This document shows, one piece after another, positions 7,121-15,462 of a stretch of 64,000 nucleotides of DNA. The DNA is from Streptomyces sp. SID12501. GTDB lineage: Bacteria > Actinomycetota > Actinomycetes > Streptomycetales > Streptomycetaceae. The position numbers were made by a program, and so were the translations under genes. The stretch is taken from contig NZ_JAAGLU010000029.1 in NCBI RefSeq assembly GCF_010550245.1, forward strand, positions 62,001 to 126,000. The letters run 5' to 3'. The notes under the pieces are model-generated. The model did not search any database. It was not told the origin of the DNA and saw only the letters and a program-made list of their open reading frames with translations. Every line of letters starts with the position of its first letter. The stretch's first letter is position 1.

Positions 7121-8794
7121 TCAGACGGTGACGGTCCGGACGCCCCCGGTGGCCACCGGGACGGGTGGCCGCGCGCCCGCCTCCTGGAGCAGCCGCCGCG
7201 TCATGCCCGCCGCCCGGCTGTCGCCCGAACCCAGAACCAGCCGAAGCATCTCGGCTGCGGGCCCCGAACGCCCGTGCGCGAGGTGCACGGTGGCCACGTT
7301 GAGGGGGCGCAGCCAGTCCGGCTGCCGGGCCTCCTTCACCGCCCCTTCGTCGATGAAGGTCACTCCGGGGCAGTCGGACAGCCGGTCCGCGAGGTGGGCC
7401 GCCAACTCGCGGGGCGGCATCGGCTCGCAGTACACCAGGGGTGTCAGCAGGTCGGCCGCGGGGACGGTGCGGGCTTCGGCGGTTCCGGTCGTGGAGAGCG
7501 GCCCGGCCGCCCGGTACAGGTGCCGGGGGTCGAGAGGTGTGCGGGCCAGCGGGGTGTGCGGGTAGACTCGTAGCCCGCAGGAGTAGCCCACCGACACGCC
7601 CCGGTCGGCCAGTCGGCGGATGTGGTCGATCGCGTTCTTCAGGGTGCCGGCCGTCTCGCCGGGCTGGCCGAACAGCACCCCGATCTGTACGTCCATCCAC
7701 TCCGGCCGACGGCGCAGCAGCAGACCGAAGGTGTCCTCGACGTCGGACATCCGGTAGTTCTTGCGATGACCGCGCAGCATCCGGTCGTCGAAGGCGTCCA
7801 CCGAGAAACTCGGGCGCACACAGCGGGACCGGATCAGGGCGTCCATCAGCCGCTCGGAGAACGGCCTGACGTTGAAGTAGCCGTGCCAGCTGATCAGTTC
7901 GCCGTGACGGCTGCCGGCCAGTGCCTCGCACACCTCGGTCAGCGCGCCTTCGTAGGGCAGGTTGACCTCCGGGGCGGCCAGGTGGAAGTGGGTCAGCGCG
8001 TACCGCTCGACGTAGTGCTCCGCCTCGGCGGCGACGGCCTGGGCGGGGCGCGCGTCCACCCGGCCGACGTTCAGCGGATCGACGCAGTACGAGCAGCGCA
8101 GCGGGCAGCCCGCGTGGCTGCGCAGCGCGGTGGGGATGGACCGGGCCTTGGCGAACAGCACGTACTCCGGTGCGATCTGCGGCAGCGCGGTGGTGGGCCG
8201 GGACACCACGTCGGGCCGTGGCCGCAGGCCGGGTCCCAGGACTCCGTCGGCGGTGCGCACCAGCCCGCCGGGGAGCGTCGACAGCGTCTCGGCGACCGCC
8301 CGCCGCCCGCCCCGGGCACCGCCGGCGGCGACCATGCGCGCCAGCAGGGCGGTGAACGCGGCCTCACCGGGACCGGCGAGGCCTAGGTCCAGGCCGAGCC
8401 GGTCCATCACCTCCACCGGGCAGGAGGTGAACGCCGCACCGCCCGCCACCACCGGCAGTCCGGGGTCCCAGGCGCGCAGCGTCCCGGTCAGCTCGGCGAT
8501 CGGCGCCAGGTAGTCCACCACGTCGATCCACCGCCCGTCCGCGCCGGGCACCGTGTCGCAGGCGACCACGGCGTTGTCGATGTTGCGGATCGACAGGGCG
8601 ACGAGGTCGGGCCGCGTCCGGTCGAGCACCTCCGTCAACAGGCCGGTGTGGTCGAGCGATTCGAGGAACGGGTTGCACACGAACAGCTCGACCGGCAGTC
8701 CGGCTTCGGCGACCGCGGCCCGCAGGATCTCCAGGCCGTACGGGCCGACCGGCAGGACCTGGTGGGGGTTGGCGTAGAGGAGGAGGACGCGCAC
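7121..8794 (-). CDS. B12-binding-domain radical SAM protein
   Basis: 557 residues, GTG start with only a weak ribosome binding site. The first 150 residues have a Rossmann-like alternation (MRVLLLYANPH, LVALSIRNIDN, PVVAGGAAFT) typical of the cobalamin-binding domain in class B radical SAM enzymes. The classic DxHxxG lower-ligand motif is not evident. The radical SAM cluster motif is Cys230, Cys234 and Cys237 in GCPLRCSYCVDP. A TIM-barrel core follows (SFSVDAFDDRMLRGHRK, then VQIGVLFGQPGET). Enzymes of this class methylate unreactive carbons or rearrange peptides. It lies between the cyclase gene and the 2OG oxygenase gene, so it probably modifies the cluster's peptide; the reaction cannot be read from sequence. 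Confidence 0.82.
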   Translation of the reverse strand: MRVLLLYANPHQVLPVGPYGLEILRAAVAEAGLPVELFVCNPFLESLDHTGLLTEVLDRTRPDLVALSIRNIDNAVVACDTVPGADGRWIDVVDYLAPIAELTGTLRAWDPGLPVVAGGAAFTSCPVEVMDRLGLDLGLAGPGEAAFTALLARMVAAGGARGGRRAVAETLSTLPGGLVRTADGVLGPGLRPRPDVVSRPTTALPQIAPEYVLFAKARSIPTALRSHAGCPLRCSYCVDPLNVGRVDARPAQAVAAEAEHYVERYALTHFHLAAPEVNLPYEGALTEVCEALAGSRHGELISWHGYFNVRPFSERLMDALIRSRCVRPSFSVDAFDDRMLRGHRKNYRMSDVEDTFGLLLRRRPEWMDVQIGVLFGQPGETAGTLKNAIDHIRRLADRGVSVGYSCGLRVYPHTPLARTPLDPRHLYRAAGPLSTTGTAEARTVPAADLLTPLVYCEPMPPRELAAHLADRLSDCPGVTFIDEGAVKEARQPDWLRPLNVATVHLAHGRSGPAAEMLRLVLGSGDSRAAGMTRRLLQEAGARPPVPVATGGVRTVTV

Positions 8795-8881
8795 GGGCGG
8801 CTGCTTTCTCGAAAGTTCGCTCGCGGGGACAGGTCGTGCGGTGAGGCGGGGTGTGCGGTGGGGTGGCGCGTGTCGCTAGGC

Positions 8882-11800
8882 CTACGGGGCGCGCACCCCC
8901 AGGTCCTGTTTGGCCTTGATCGCCCGCCGCAGCGCGGTGAGCGCCCGCCCGGCCACCGGGAGGCCGGTACGACGGGCGAGGACGGCGCTGCAGAGCAGCG
9001 GTGTGATCACCGCGCCACTGCCGCGCACGGTGCCCAGATGACGGACCACGGCGTCCAGGTGCGTCGCGGCCGACTCCGGGTCGTCGGCCCTCAACGCCCG
9101 TACGGCTAGGGCCTGCAGGGCGACCGTGTGCTCCGCCCAGGCCTCGGCGGGTGGCACGGCCACCTCGTCGAGCGCCGACCCGCCCCGCGCGCCGCCGGAC
9201 CGCCCTTCGCCGGACGCCTCCCGGGCCAGCTCGGCCTGCAGGCCGGACAGCGACGCCTGGCGGGCCATGCCGAGGGCGGCGCAGCGGTCGCCCTGGACGG
9301 TCCACCAGTCGGCCGCGGCGCCCCAGTCGCCGGACCGGGCCGCCAGGACGGCACGCCAGCCCGCGATGGTCGCGGCCCCGGTGCCCTGCCCCAGGTCGCG
9401 CAGTCCTCCCTCGGCCTCGTCCATCGCGGAGTCGGCCGCCGCCCGGTCGCCGGACATGTGGCGCACCAGCGCCAGCGCGACACCGGTGGCCGAGCCCAGC
9501 AGCCGGGAACCGGCGACCTCCTGGTGCAGCCGCTCGCAGTCGGCGAGTGCGGCGGGAACCGGGGTGTCGCCGTTGACCAGGGCCATCGCCAGGTTGGCGT
9601 AGACCTCGGTCAGGCCCAGGCAGGTCCCGGCGCCGTCGGCCGACCGCAGCGCGGAGCGCAGCGCCCGCTCGGCGGCGGGGTGGTCGCCCGCCCGCAGCGA
9701 CTGGAGCCCGGCGTACAGGTGCGCCCCGACCCGGGCCTCGGGATCCGGGGAGGCGACCGCGGCGAGGTAGTGCGGATCGTCCGGTACGGCGGGCGCGTCG
9801 CCGGTCAGATAGGTGCGGGAGTACAGCGAGTTGAGGCGGGCGTGGATCCGGGCGGCCGGGGCGGCCCGGCCCGGGTCCGACAGCACGCGCTCCACGCGTT
9901 CGAGGGCGGCCCGCGGCATTCCCTGGCTGCCTAGGGCGTACGCCTCCAGGACGTCCAGGTCGGCGCCCTGCGCGCGGTCCGCCTCCGCCAGTGCGCGGGC
10001 ACGGCCGGTGTGCGTCAGCACCAGTTCGGGCCGCCCACGGGAGAGGGCGAAGCGGGCGGCGACTCCGAACGCCGTCACGGCGGACTCGGCGGCCCGGGCC
10101 GTCCGGTCGGAGCCGGGCTCCACCCCGCGCAACGCGGTGTGCGCCGCCTCCCAGTGCCCGGCCAGCAACTCGGCGACAGCGGGGCGCCGTTCGGCCACCG
10201 GTTCCAGGGAGCGCGCGAGCCTCGCGTGCACGTCGGCGGTCTCGGAGCGTGTCAGCCGCCGCAGTGCGACCTCGGCCACCACCGGGAAGGCGGGGGCCAG
10301 CCGGCCCTTGTGGGCGTCGGCGGACTCCACCAGCCCGGCTTCGAGGAGGTCGGCCGCGGCCACGGCGACCCTGTCGGGGGCCATCAGGGTGCCCAGGTCC
10401 TCCAGGGACAGGTCCCGGCCGGCGGCGGCGAGCAGCACCAGGAGGTCCCGTGAGCCGGTGTCCAGCCGGTCCAGCCGGGCACCGAGCGCGGCGTGCGCAC
10501 TGGGCGGCGCCCAGTCGTCGCCGGGCTGGGCGAAACGCCGCAGGACGACCATCTGCTCGATGTAGCGGGGGATGCCGCCGGCCCGCAGGGCGATCTCGTC
10601 GGCGGCGGAGTCGGGGGCGAGGGAGGCGGTAGGGGCGGGAGCGGTGGGAGGGGCCGGGTCGTGACCAGGGACCCCGGTGCCGGTGGGCCGGGACGGGGAG
10701 TGGTCGGCGGCGGACGTGTCGTGCTGCGCCGCGAGCAGCCGATGGGCCAGCCGCCGCGCGTCGGCCCGTCCGAGCGGCGGCACGGTGAGCCGGTGGTCCC
10801 CCCGGTCGGCCAGCGCCTCGGGCGCGGAGACCCCGACCAGGAGCACCACGACCGGCCGCCCCGGCGTAGTGGTCAGCTCGTCGAGCAGGTCCGCCAGTGC
10901 CCCGGGGGTCCACTCGCTGTGCTCGACCACCAGAAGCAGGGGCCCCGGACCCCGTAGGCGGTCCAGTGCCGCGGTGAGCGCGCGGCCCAGCTCGCCGCGG
11001 TCCTGGGCCGGGGCCTGCTCGGCGCGGGTGGAGGCGCCGGTCAGCTGCACCGTCACGTCCACCCTGTCGCGGCCCTGCCGCGCGGCGTTCTCGATCTCCT
11101 CCAGGAACAGGAAGCAGGCCAGCAGGCCGAGTCCGGTCCCGGCGGGTGGACAGCGCAGGACGGCTGTGGCCAGGCCGGTGCAGTGATCGAGAACCTCGGC
11201 GACCAACCGGGACTTGCCCACCCCGGAGGGGCCCCCGACCAGGATCAGGGTCGGGCCGGTGGCAGCGGCGGCCGTGCCGATACGGGCGGCCAGCTCGCCG
11301 ACCAGGCCGGTCCGTCCGACGGTGCCCGTCCCGGGGGCCGGGGCGCCGGCCGGACCGACGATCCAGGCCGGGACGGACTGGGCGAAACCCTTGGCCGTGA
11401 CCGGTTCGATCGCCCGCAGCGGGAAGTGGTCCTGCAGTTGGAGCCGGGTGGCCAGGTCCACGATCACCCCGTCGTCGGGGGCGTACTGCTGGAGCCGGGC
11501 GGCCCGGTTGAGCACCGAGCCGATGACGAAGCTCGACGTCCGGCCGCTGACCGCGACATGGCCGGAGGCGACCGCGGACCGCACCGGGAAGTCGCCGAGC
11601 AGCAGCTCGCCCAGGCCCCGCGCGTACTCGCCGGTGCGGTGCCCGATGGCGGTGGCGGCGGAGACGGCCGCGGCGGCGGCCGACTCACCGTGCCCCTCGA
11701 CGCCGAACACGGCGACGACCGCGTCGCCGATGAACTTCTCCACCTTGCCGCCGTACTGCTCCACCAGCGAGCCGACCAGGGAGAAGTAGCCGTCCAGGAC

Positions 11801-12019
11801 GGCCGCCCACCGGTCGGGTTCGAGCGAGGTGGCCAGTCCGGTGGAGCCGACCACATCGCAGAAGATGACGGAGACGAAACGCAGACCGCTGGCGGGAGTG
11901 ACAGGTGGGCCGATCCCGGCCCCGCAGGCCATGCAGAAGCGGGCCACCGACGGGTTGTCGACACCGCAGCCGGTGCAGGGGCTCGCGGTGGTTACGATGG
12001 GACCGGTGGGCTTGCTCAT
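8882..12019 (-). CDS. Class III nucleotidyl cyclase fused to AAA/STAND ATPase
   Basis: 1045 residues. A zinc ribbon opens the protein (Cys15, Cys18, Cys29, Cys32). The class III cyclase domain follows, with metal-binding Asp55 (FCDVVGST) and Asp99 (KFIGDAVVAVFG) and the transition-state pair Asn171 and Arg175 (NRAARLQ), so it looks catalytically intact. The P-loop GPSGVGKS is at 263-270, then a long helical, TPR-like C-terminal half. No DNA-binding domain is seen. The start at 12019 is fixed by GGGGAGG just upstream; a GTG six codons earlier contains that site and is rejected. It follows the precursor gene after a strong hairpin, inside the peptide cluster, so it may regulate the cluster by cyclic nucleotide or protein interaction. 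Confidence 0.85.
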   Translation of the reverse strand: MSKPTGPIVTTASPCTGCGVDNPSVARFCMACGAGIGPPVTPASGLRFVSVIFCDVVGSTGLATSLEPDRWAAVLDGYFSLVGSLVEQYGGKVEKFIGDAVVAVFGVEGHGESAAAAAVSAATAIGHRTGEYARGLGELLLGDFPVRSAVASGHVAVSGRTSSFVIGSVLNRAARLQQYAPDDGVIVDLATRLQLQDHFPLRAIEPVTAKGFAQSVPAWIVGPAGAPAPGTGTVGRTGLVGELAARIGTAAAATGPTLILVGGPSGVGKSRLVAEVLDHCTGLATAVLRCPPAGTGLGLLACFLFLEEIENAARQGRDRVDVTVQLTGASTRAEQAPAQDRGELGRALTAALDRLRGPGPLLLVVEHSEWTPGALADLLDELTTTPGRPVVVLLVGVSAPEALADRGDHRLTVPPLGRADARRLAHRLLAAQHDTSAADHSPSRPTGTGVPGHDPAPPTAPAPTASLAPDSAADEIALRAGGIPRYIEQMVVLRRFAQPGDDWAPPSAHAALGARLDRLDTGSRDLLVLLAAAGRDLSLEDLGTLMAPDRVAVAAADLLEAGLVESADAHKGRLAPAFPVVAEVALRRLTRSETADVHARLARSLEPVAERRPAVAELLAGHWEAAHTALRGVEPGSDRTARAAESAVTAFGVAARFALSRGRPELVLTHTGRARALAEADRAQGADLDVLEAYALGSQGMPRAALERVERVLSDPGRAAPAARIHARLNSLYSRTYLTGDAPAVPDDPHYLAAVASPDPEARVGAHLYAGLQSLRAGDHPAAERALRSALRSADGAGTCLGLTEVYANLAMALVNGDTPVPAALADCERLHQEVAGSRLLGSATGVALALVRHMSGDRAAADSAMDEAEGGLRDLGQGTGAATIAGWRAVLAARSGDWGAAADWWTVQGDRCAALGMARQASLSGLQAELAREASGEGRSGGARGGSALDEVAVPPAEAWAEHTVALQALAVRALRADDPESAATHLDAVVRHLGTVRGSGAVITPLLCSAVLARRTGLPVAGRALTALRRAIKAKQDLGVRAP

Positions 12020-12046
12020 GCTGTCCTCCCCGTTCACTGAGCGGCA

Positions 12047-12089
12047 ACCGGGTGGTTCACGACGCTTGCTCCGTCGTGAACCACCCGGT
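12047..12089 (-). terminator. 18-bp perfect hairpin after the precursor peptide gene
   Basis: The arms at 12047-12064 and 12072-12089 are perfectly complementary, 18 bp, with a 7-nt loop. The hairpin begins 75 nt after the precursor stop and ends about 28 nt before the cyclase start. No T run follows on the minus strand. It could partly terminate transcription or protect the 3' end of a precursor mRNA, both common in peptide clusters where the precursor must outnumber the enzymes. Confidence 0.7.
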
Positions 12090-12164
12090 CTGTGCTACGG
12101 CCCGGACGTCACCGGTCCGGTTGGGTGACCCGGTTCGGGACCGATCTCCGGACGAGGGCCGGCA

Positions 12165-12362
12165 CTACCAGAGGTAGCCGCCGCTGGGGTCGGAGACCGA
12201 GTGGCCCTCGACGTCCGAACCCGCGGCCTCGACCCGGGACTTGACGCTCAGCAGGACATTGACCTCGTCCTCGGTGAGGGACTTGAGCACCGCCTGCTGG
12301 GCGTCGTTGGCGTCGGTCACGGAGAAACCGGCCTCGGCCAGCTTGTCGATCTTGTCTGCCAT
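12165..12362 (-). CDS. Putative RiPP precursor peptide, core ending GGYLW
   Basis: 65 residues, with GAGGAG placed 6 nt before ATG 12362, the best ribosome binding site in the neighbourhood. The N-terminal part (from KIDKLAEAGFSV to LTEDEVNVLLSVKSRVEAA) is amphipathic and looks like a leader. The probable core lies in the last 16 residues, DVEGHSVSDPSGGYLW, with the aromatic pair Tyr63 and Trp65 at the very end. There is no Cys, so no thioether is possible. From memory, LTxEExxVLxSVKxRxxAA plus DVEGH recalls precursors labelled aroma-sacti cluster domain; this needs checking. It is surrounded by three radical SAM genes, a diiron-like enzyme, a protease and an exporter. The same codons also form the C terminus of the upstream MFS frame. 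Confidence 0.8.
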   Translation of the reverse strand: MADKIDKLAEAGFSVTDANDAQQAVLKSLTEDEVNVLLSVKSRVEAAGSDVEGHSVSDPSGGYLW

Positions 12363-13730
12363 GGTGATCTCCTCGGTTGACGAGCCCGCGCGTCTCACAC
12401 GCGAGGCTCTGGTTTCCCGGTGCGGCGCACCGGAGTTCAGGGGGGCGAGGCCGGACGTCGGCTCCTCGGCCCGGCCGGCACCGTCGTCGTCCGTACCTTC
12501 GTCCGCGCCGGACGGCGGTGCCGTGTGCGGTACGTCGCCGAGCCGGACGGCGACCACGACAGCGGTGAGCAGCAGGGCGGCACCCGCCATCAGCAGCAGG
12601 TTCCCGAGCCCGGTCCACGCGACCACGGCCGCCGCCAGCGCGGGGGCCAGTACGTTCAGCACGGCGGGCACGGAATTCATCAGTGCCCATACGCGGCCGG
12701 TCAGTTCGACCGGCGTCTCGGAATGCACGACGCTGGGGAAAGTGACAAGGATTCCGGCACTCGCTATTCCCAGAAGGAAAATAACACACAGCCATACGGC
12801 GGAGTCAATACGTATTTCCCGGACAATGGCGAATCCGATGACGACGATGATGCAGCCGATCACCAGGACCGACCCCGCCATGGTGAGGAAAGGCCGCAGT
12901 CGCGCCGCGAAACGCCCCATGAGCAGGGAACCGGCGACCCCGCCCAATCCGACGGCGGACACCATGTAGCCGATGTAGGACGTGCCCATTCCGAGTGCCG
13001 GCACGATCAGGGCGGCCATCGAATCATAAAGGAAGACGACGAACATCAGGCTGCACATGACGAACAACAGGGAACGCAGAAGGCGTGATCCGAAAACGTG
13101 CTGGAATCCTTCTCCCAGCTCTTTGAGATAGTGCAGGTCCGTATTCTTCGAAGGCGAAGAAGTGGTGCGCAGAGCGCGGGCGGTGATCACCCCGACGAGA
13201 AACGTGCACGCGTTGGCCGCGAACACGGCCCGGGGCGACATGAGGGCGACCAGCAGACCACCGAGCGCGGGCCCGAGGATCTTCACCGACTGCATAGCGG
13301 TCTGGAGCAGCACGGTGGCGGCCTGGACACCGTCGGGCGGCACCGAGACCCGTAACTGGATCTGGCCCGCGAGTCCGCCGACCGAGCCCAGCGCCGAACG
13401 GACCAGCACCAGCCCGGCCGCCCAGTACACCCCGGGGGCGACCACCAGGCCCAGGGTGAGCCCCGCCTGCACGAGGTCGGTGAGGATCAGCACCCGGCGC
13501 GACTGCCGGCGGTCCACCAGCACCGCCAGGAAGGGGGTCGCCAGCAGCGGCAGCATGCTCGCGGCCACCACCAGCGCCAGGTCGCCCGCGCCGCCGTGCC
13601 AGACCGTGGTGACCAGCACCAGCAGCGCCACCTGGTCCAGCCAGTCGCCCAGACCGGAGACCACCGTGCTGGTGTACAGCAGCCGGAAGTCGCGGCCCGC
13701 CAGCGGACCCGGAACCCGCGCGCCGCTCAT
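12165..13730 (-). CDS. MFS exporter in one open frame with the precursor peptide
   Basis: 521 codons without a stop. Residues 1 to about 405 are a 12-helix major facilitator (DFRLLYTSTVVSGLGDW and VLVDRRQSRRVLIL, which contains the loop 2-3 motif). A charged linker of about 50 residues follows, then from residue 457 the complete precursor peptide sequence. The frame may give a fusion protein, while the internal start at 12362 gives free peptide. No stop codon is found where an MFS protein would normally end. The start overlaps the stop of the upstream diiron-like gene (ATGA), indicating coupling. Bases about 12720-13170 are visibly less GC-rich than the rest. Export of the mature peptide is the likely role. 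Confidence 0.8.
   Translation of the reverse strand: MSGARVPGPLAGRDFRLLYTSTVVSGLGDWLDQVALLVLVTTVWHGGAGDLALVVAASMLPLLATPFLAVLVDRRQSRRVLILTDLVQAGLTLGLVVAPGVYWAAGLVLVRSALGSVGGLAGQIQLRVSVPPDGVQAATVLLQTAMQSVKILGPALGGLLVALMSPRAVFAANACTFLVGVITARALRTTSSPSKNTDLHYLKELGEGFQHVFGSRLLRSLLFVMCSLMFVVFLYDSMAALIVPALGMGTSYIGYMVSAVGLGGVAGSLLMGRFAARLRPFLTMAGSVLVIGCIIVVIGFAIVREIRIDSAVWLCVIFLLGIASAGILVTFPSVVHSETPVELTGRVWALMNSVPAVLNVLAPALAAAVVAWTGLGNLLLMAGAALLLTAVVVAVRLGDVPHTAPPSGADEGTDDDGAGRAEEPTSGLAPLNSGAPHRETRASRVRRAGSSTEEITMADKIDKLAEAGFSVTDANDAQQAVLKSLTEDEVNVLLSVKSRVEAAGSDVEGHSVSDPSGGYLW
12417..12433 (-). other. Small hairpin in the MFS-precursor linker
   Basis: CCGGTGC and GCACCGG pair perfectly around a 3-nt loop, about 55 nt upstream of the precursor start and inside the linker codons. 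With the hairpin at 12047-12089 it brackets the precursor segment on the mRNA. It could be a processing or stability element, but GC-rich coding DNA often shows such short stems. Confidence 0.3.
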
Positions 13731-14431
13731 CCGGCCAGAGCCACCGGGGAGCGGCGGCCGACCCGGCCGAGCACGTCCTCCATCACCTCGATCAGCCCCC
13801 TCAGGGAGTGCAGCGCGCTCACCCCGAGCAGTTCCTCCTGCGCCGGGTCGAGCGGCAGCCGGTCGATCAGCCGGTGCACGTCGTCGCGGTGCTGCACGTC
13901 CAGCTGGGCGTGCCGGGCGATGGTCCGGAACGACTCGTCCGGCAGGCCGGTCCTGGCCGCCAGGTCACCGGCCAGCCCGGGACCGGGCGGGTTGCCCTCC
14001 AGCACCGCGATGTGCCCCACGAGCGCCACCGGATGCACATGGCGCAGCCAGTAGTACTGCGAGCCGACCAGCGAGGCGATGGCCGCCCCCGGCAGCGTCG
14101 TGCGCAGCGCCTCGGGATCACCCCCGGCCACCACGTAGTCGTCGGCCACCCACTGGTCGTGCCCGTACTCCTCACGGACGTGCTTGGCCAGGTAGCGGCC
14201 CACCAGATCGGCCACCGGGTCGCCCTGACGGACCGTGCACTGCTCGACGGCCGCCAGCATCAGCGGCACCGTGGCCCGGATCGTCCCGTGCAGCGCCTTG
14301 AGCCACTCCAGATACACCTGGTCGCTGCGCGGATGGGTCCACATCTGCCGGGACGCGGCGTCCACCGCCGGCATCAGCAGCCCGATCTTGTGGCGCAGCG
14401 CCCGCGACCTCGTCTGCTCCTCCACCGTCAT
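13727..14431 (-). CDS. Haem-oxygenase-like diiron (HDO) enzyme
   Basis: 234 residues, all helical. Potential metal ligands occur in the pattern of the iron-containing redox enzyme family: YLAKHVREEYGHDQW, then a Glu in HIAVLEG, and HAQLDVQHRDDVH near the C terminus. Relatives oxidise amino-acid-like substrates with O2. It has a GGGAAGG ribosome binding site, and its start ATG overlaps the TGA of the preceding radical SAM gene (ATGA at 14428-14431). Its own stop overlaps the MFS start in the same way. So it is firmly part of the operon and is a candidate for oxidative modification of the peptide. The substrate is unknown. Confidence 0.78.
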   Translation of the reverse strand: MTVEEQTRSRALRHKIGLLMPAVDAASRQMWTHPRSDQVYLEWLKALHGTIRATVPLMLAAVEQCTVRQGDPVADLVGRYLAKHVREEYGHDQWVADDYVVAGGDPEALRTTLPGAAIASLVGSQYYWLRHVHPVALVGHIAVLEGNPPGPGLAGDLAARTGLPDESFRTIARHAQLDVQHRDDVHRLIDRLPLDPAQEELLGVSALHSLRGLIEVMEDVLGRVGRRSPVALAG

Positions 14432-15462
14432 CCGCCTTCCCTCAGAGCCGCACCCAGTGCCGTCACGGAGTCCGCGGCCCGCCCCGGGCGGCCCGCGATG
14501 TCGTACGCCTTCCAGCAGCCGCCGCAGACGTTCTCGAAACGTTCCTCGCGCAGGGCCTCGAAACCGGGTAGGTCGGCCACCACCCCCGGGCCGAGCTGCC
14601 CCACCACCTTCAGCAGCGGGTCGTCCCGGAACCCGGTCAGCGCCCGCGCCACGCCCTCGGGCCGCCGGGTCGGGGCACGCAGCGCGGCCGGCCCGTGACC
14701 GGTGATCAGCCCCTCGTTGCAGCAGGGGATCACCACCCCGTCGTAGCGGACCGTGGGCGAGCCGAGCAGGGTGCACGCCGCGAGTGACCCCACGTCGTGC
14801 CGGCTCTGGAGGGCGAAGACCCCCGAGCCCCGCCCGTACCGCAGGGGGGTGATCAGCTTGGTCTCCGCCTCGTCGGCCCACCGCGGGCCGAGCGCCTCCA
14901 GCAGCAGCCCCTCGGCCACCTGCGCGCCGTCGCCCGTGTCCAGTTCCTGGACGACGATGCGGCAGCCCGCCCGGTGGGCCGCGCGCAGCGCGCCGACGAA
15001 CCGGTGGTTCGACACACCGCCCTGGTGGAAGCCGTCCGTACTCAGGAAGAGCGTGGAGATCCGCGGCAGCAGCCGCCGCACCCAGCCGGGCGCGGAGCCG
15101 TTCTCGCGCGCCCAGTACCCGCTGGTGAAGACGATGGTGTCAAGACCGGCGTCGGCGAACGCCCCGATCGCGTAGGGCAGCGCCCGCTGCTCGGCGAAGG
15201 GCTCGCCGCCGGAGACCGCCACCGACCGCAGACCGGGCAGCGCGACGATGCCGGCGACGACGTCGTGGAACGCCTCCCAGTCGGCGACCCTGCCGCCGTC
15301 CGCGCGGGCGTCCACCGAGCAGTGGGCGCAGCCGACCGGGCACTGGTCGGTGATGTACAGCAGGACCGACTCACCGCGACGGCGGCGCATCGCCTCGGTG
15401 TCGGCAAGCGTGGGGCGGTCGCGCACCGCCTCGGTGTCAGCGTGCGTAGGACGGCTGTTCAC
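14428..15462 (-). CDS. Radical SAM protein with extra C-terminal cysteines (second of pair)
   Basis: 344 residues. The cluster motif is Cys41, Cys45 and Cys48 (DQCPVGCAHCSVD), and GGEPF follows as the SAM-binding GGE motif. Near the end, CTLLG, IPCCNEGL and CGGCW supply cysteines of a SPASM/Twitch-like auxiliary cluster. The GTG at 15462 has GGGAGG six nt upstream, and the gene overlaps the previous radical SAM gene by 26 bp. The first 25 residues contain an internal duplication (PTHADTEAVRDR and PTLADTEAMRRR) encoded by a 36-bp DNA repeat. Together with its neighbour it probably makes carbon-carbon or carbon-heteroatom crosslinks in the precursor; the chemistry is not predictable from sequence. 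Confidence 0.83.
   Translation of the reverse strand: MNSRPTHADTEAVRDRPTLADTEAMRRRRGESVLLYITDQCPVGCAHCSVDARADGGRVADWEAFHDVVAGIVALPGLRSVAVSGGEPFAEQRALPYAIGAFADAGLDTIVFTSGYWARENGSAPGWVRRLLPRISTLFLSTDGFHQGGVSNHRFVGALRAAHRAGCRIVVQELDTGDGAQVAEGLLLEALGPRWADEAETKLITPLRYGRGSGVFALQSRHDVGSLAACTLLGSPTVRYDGVVIPCCNEGLITGHGPAALRAPTRRPEGVARALTGFRDDPLLKVVGQLGPGVVADLPGFEALREERFENVCGGCWKAYDIAGRPGRAADSVTALGAALREGG
15387..15456. repeat. 36-bp direct repeat in the 5' end of a radical SAM gene
   Basis: The block 15387-15420 and the block 15423-15456 are near-identical and offset by 36 bp, that is 12 codons in frame. The repeat duplicates the ADTEA-containing N-terminal segment ahead of the radical SAM core and looks like a recent in-frame slippage. 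Confidence 0.6.
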
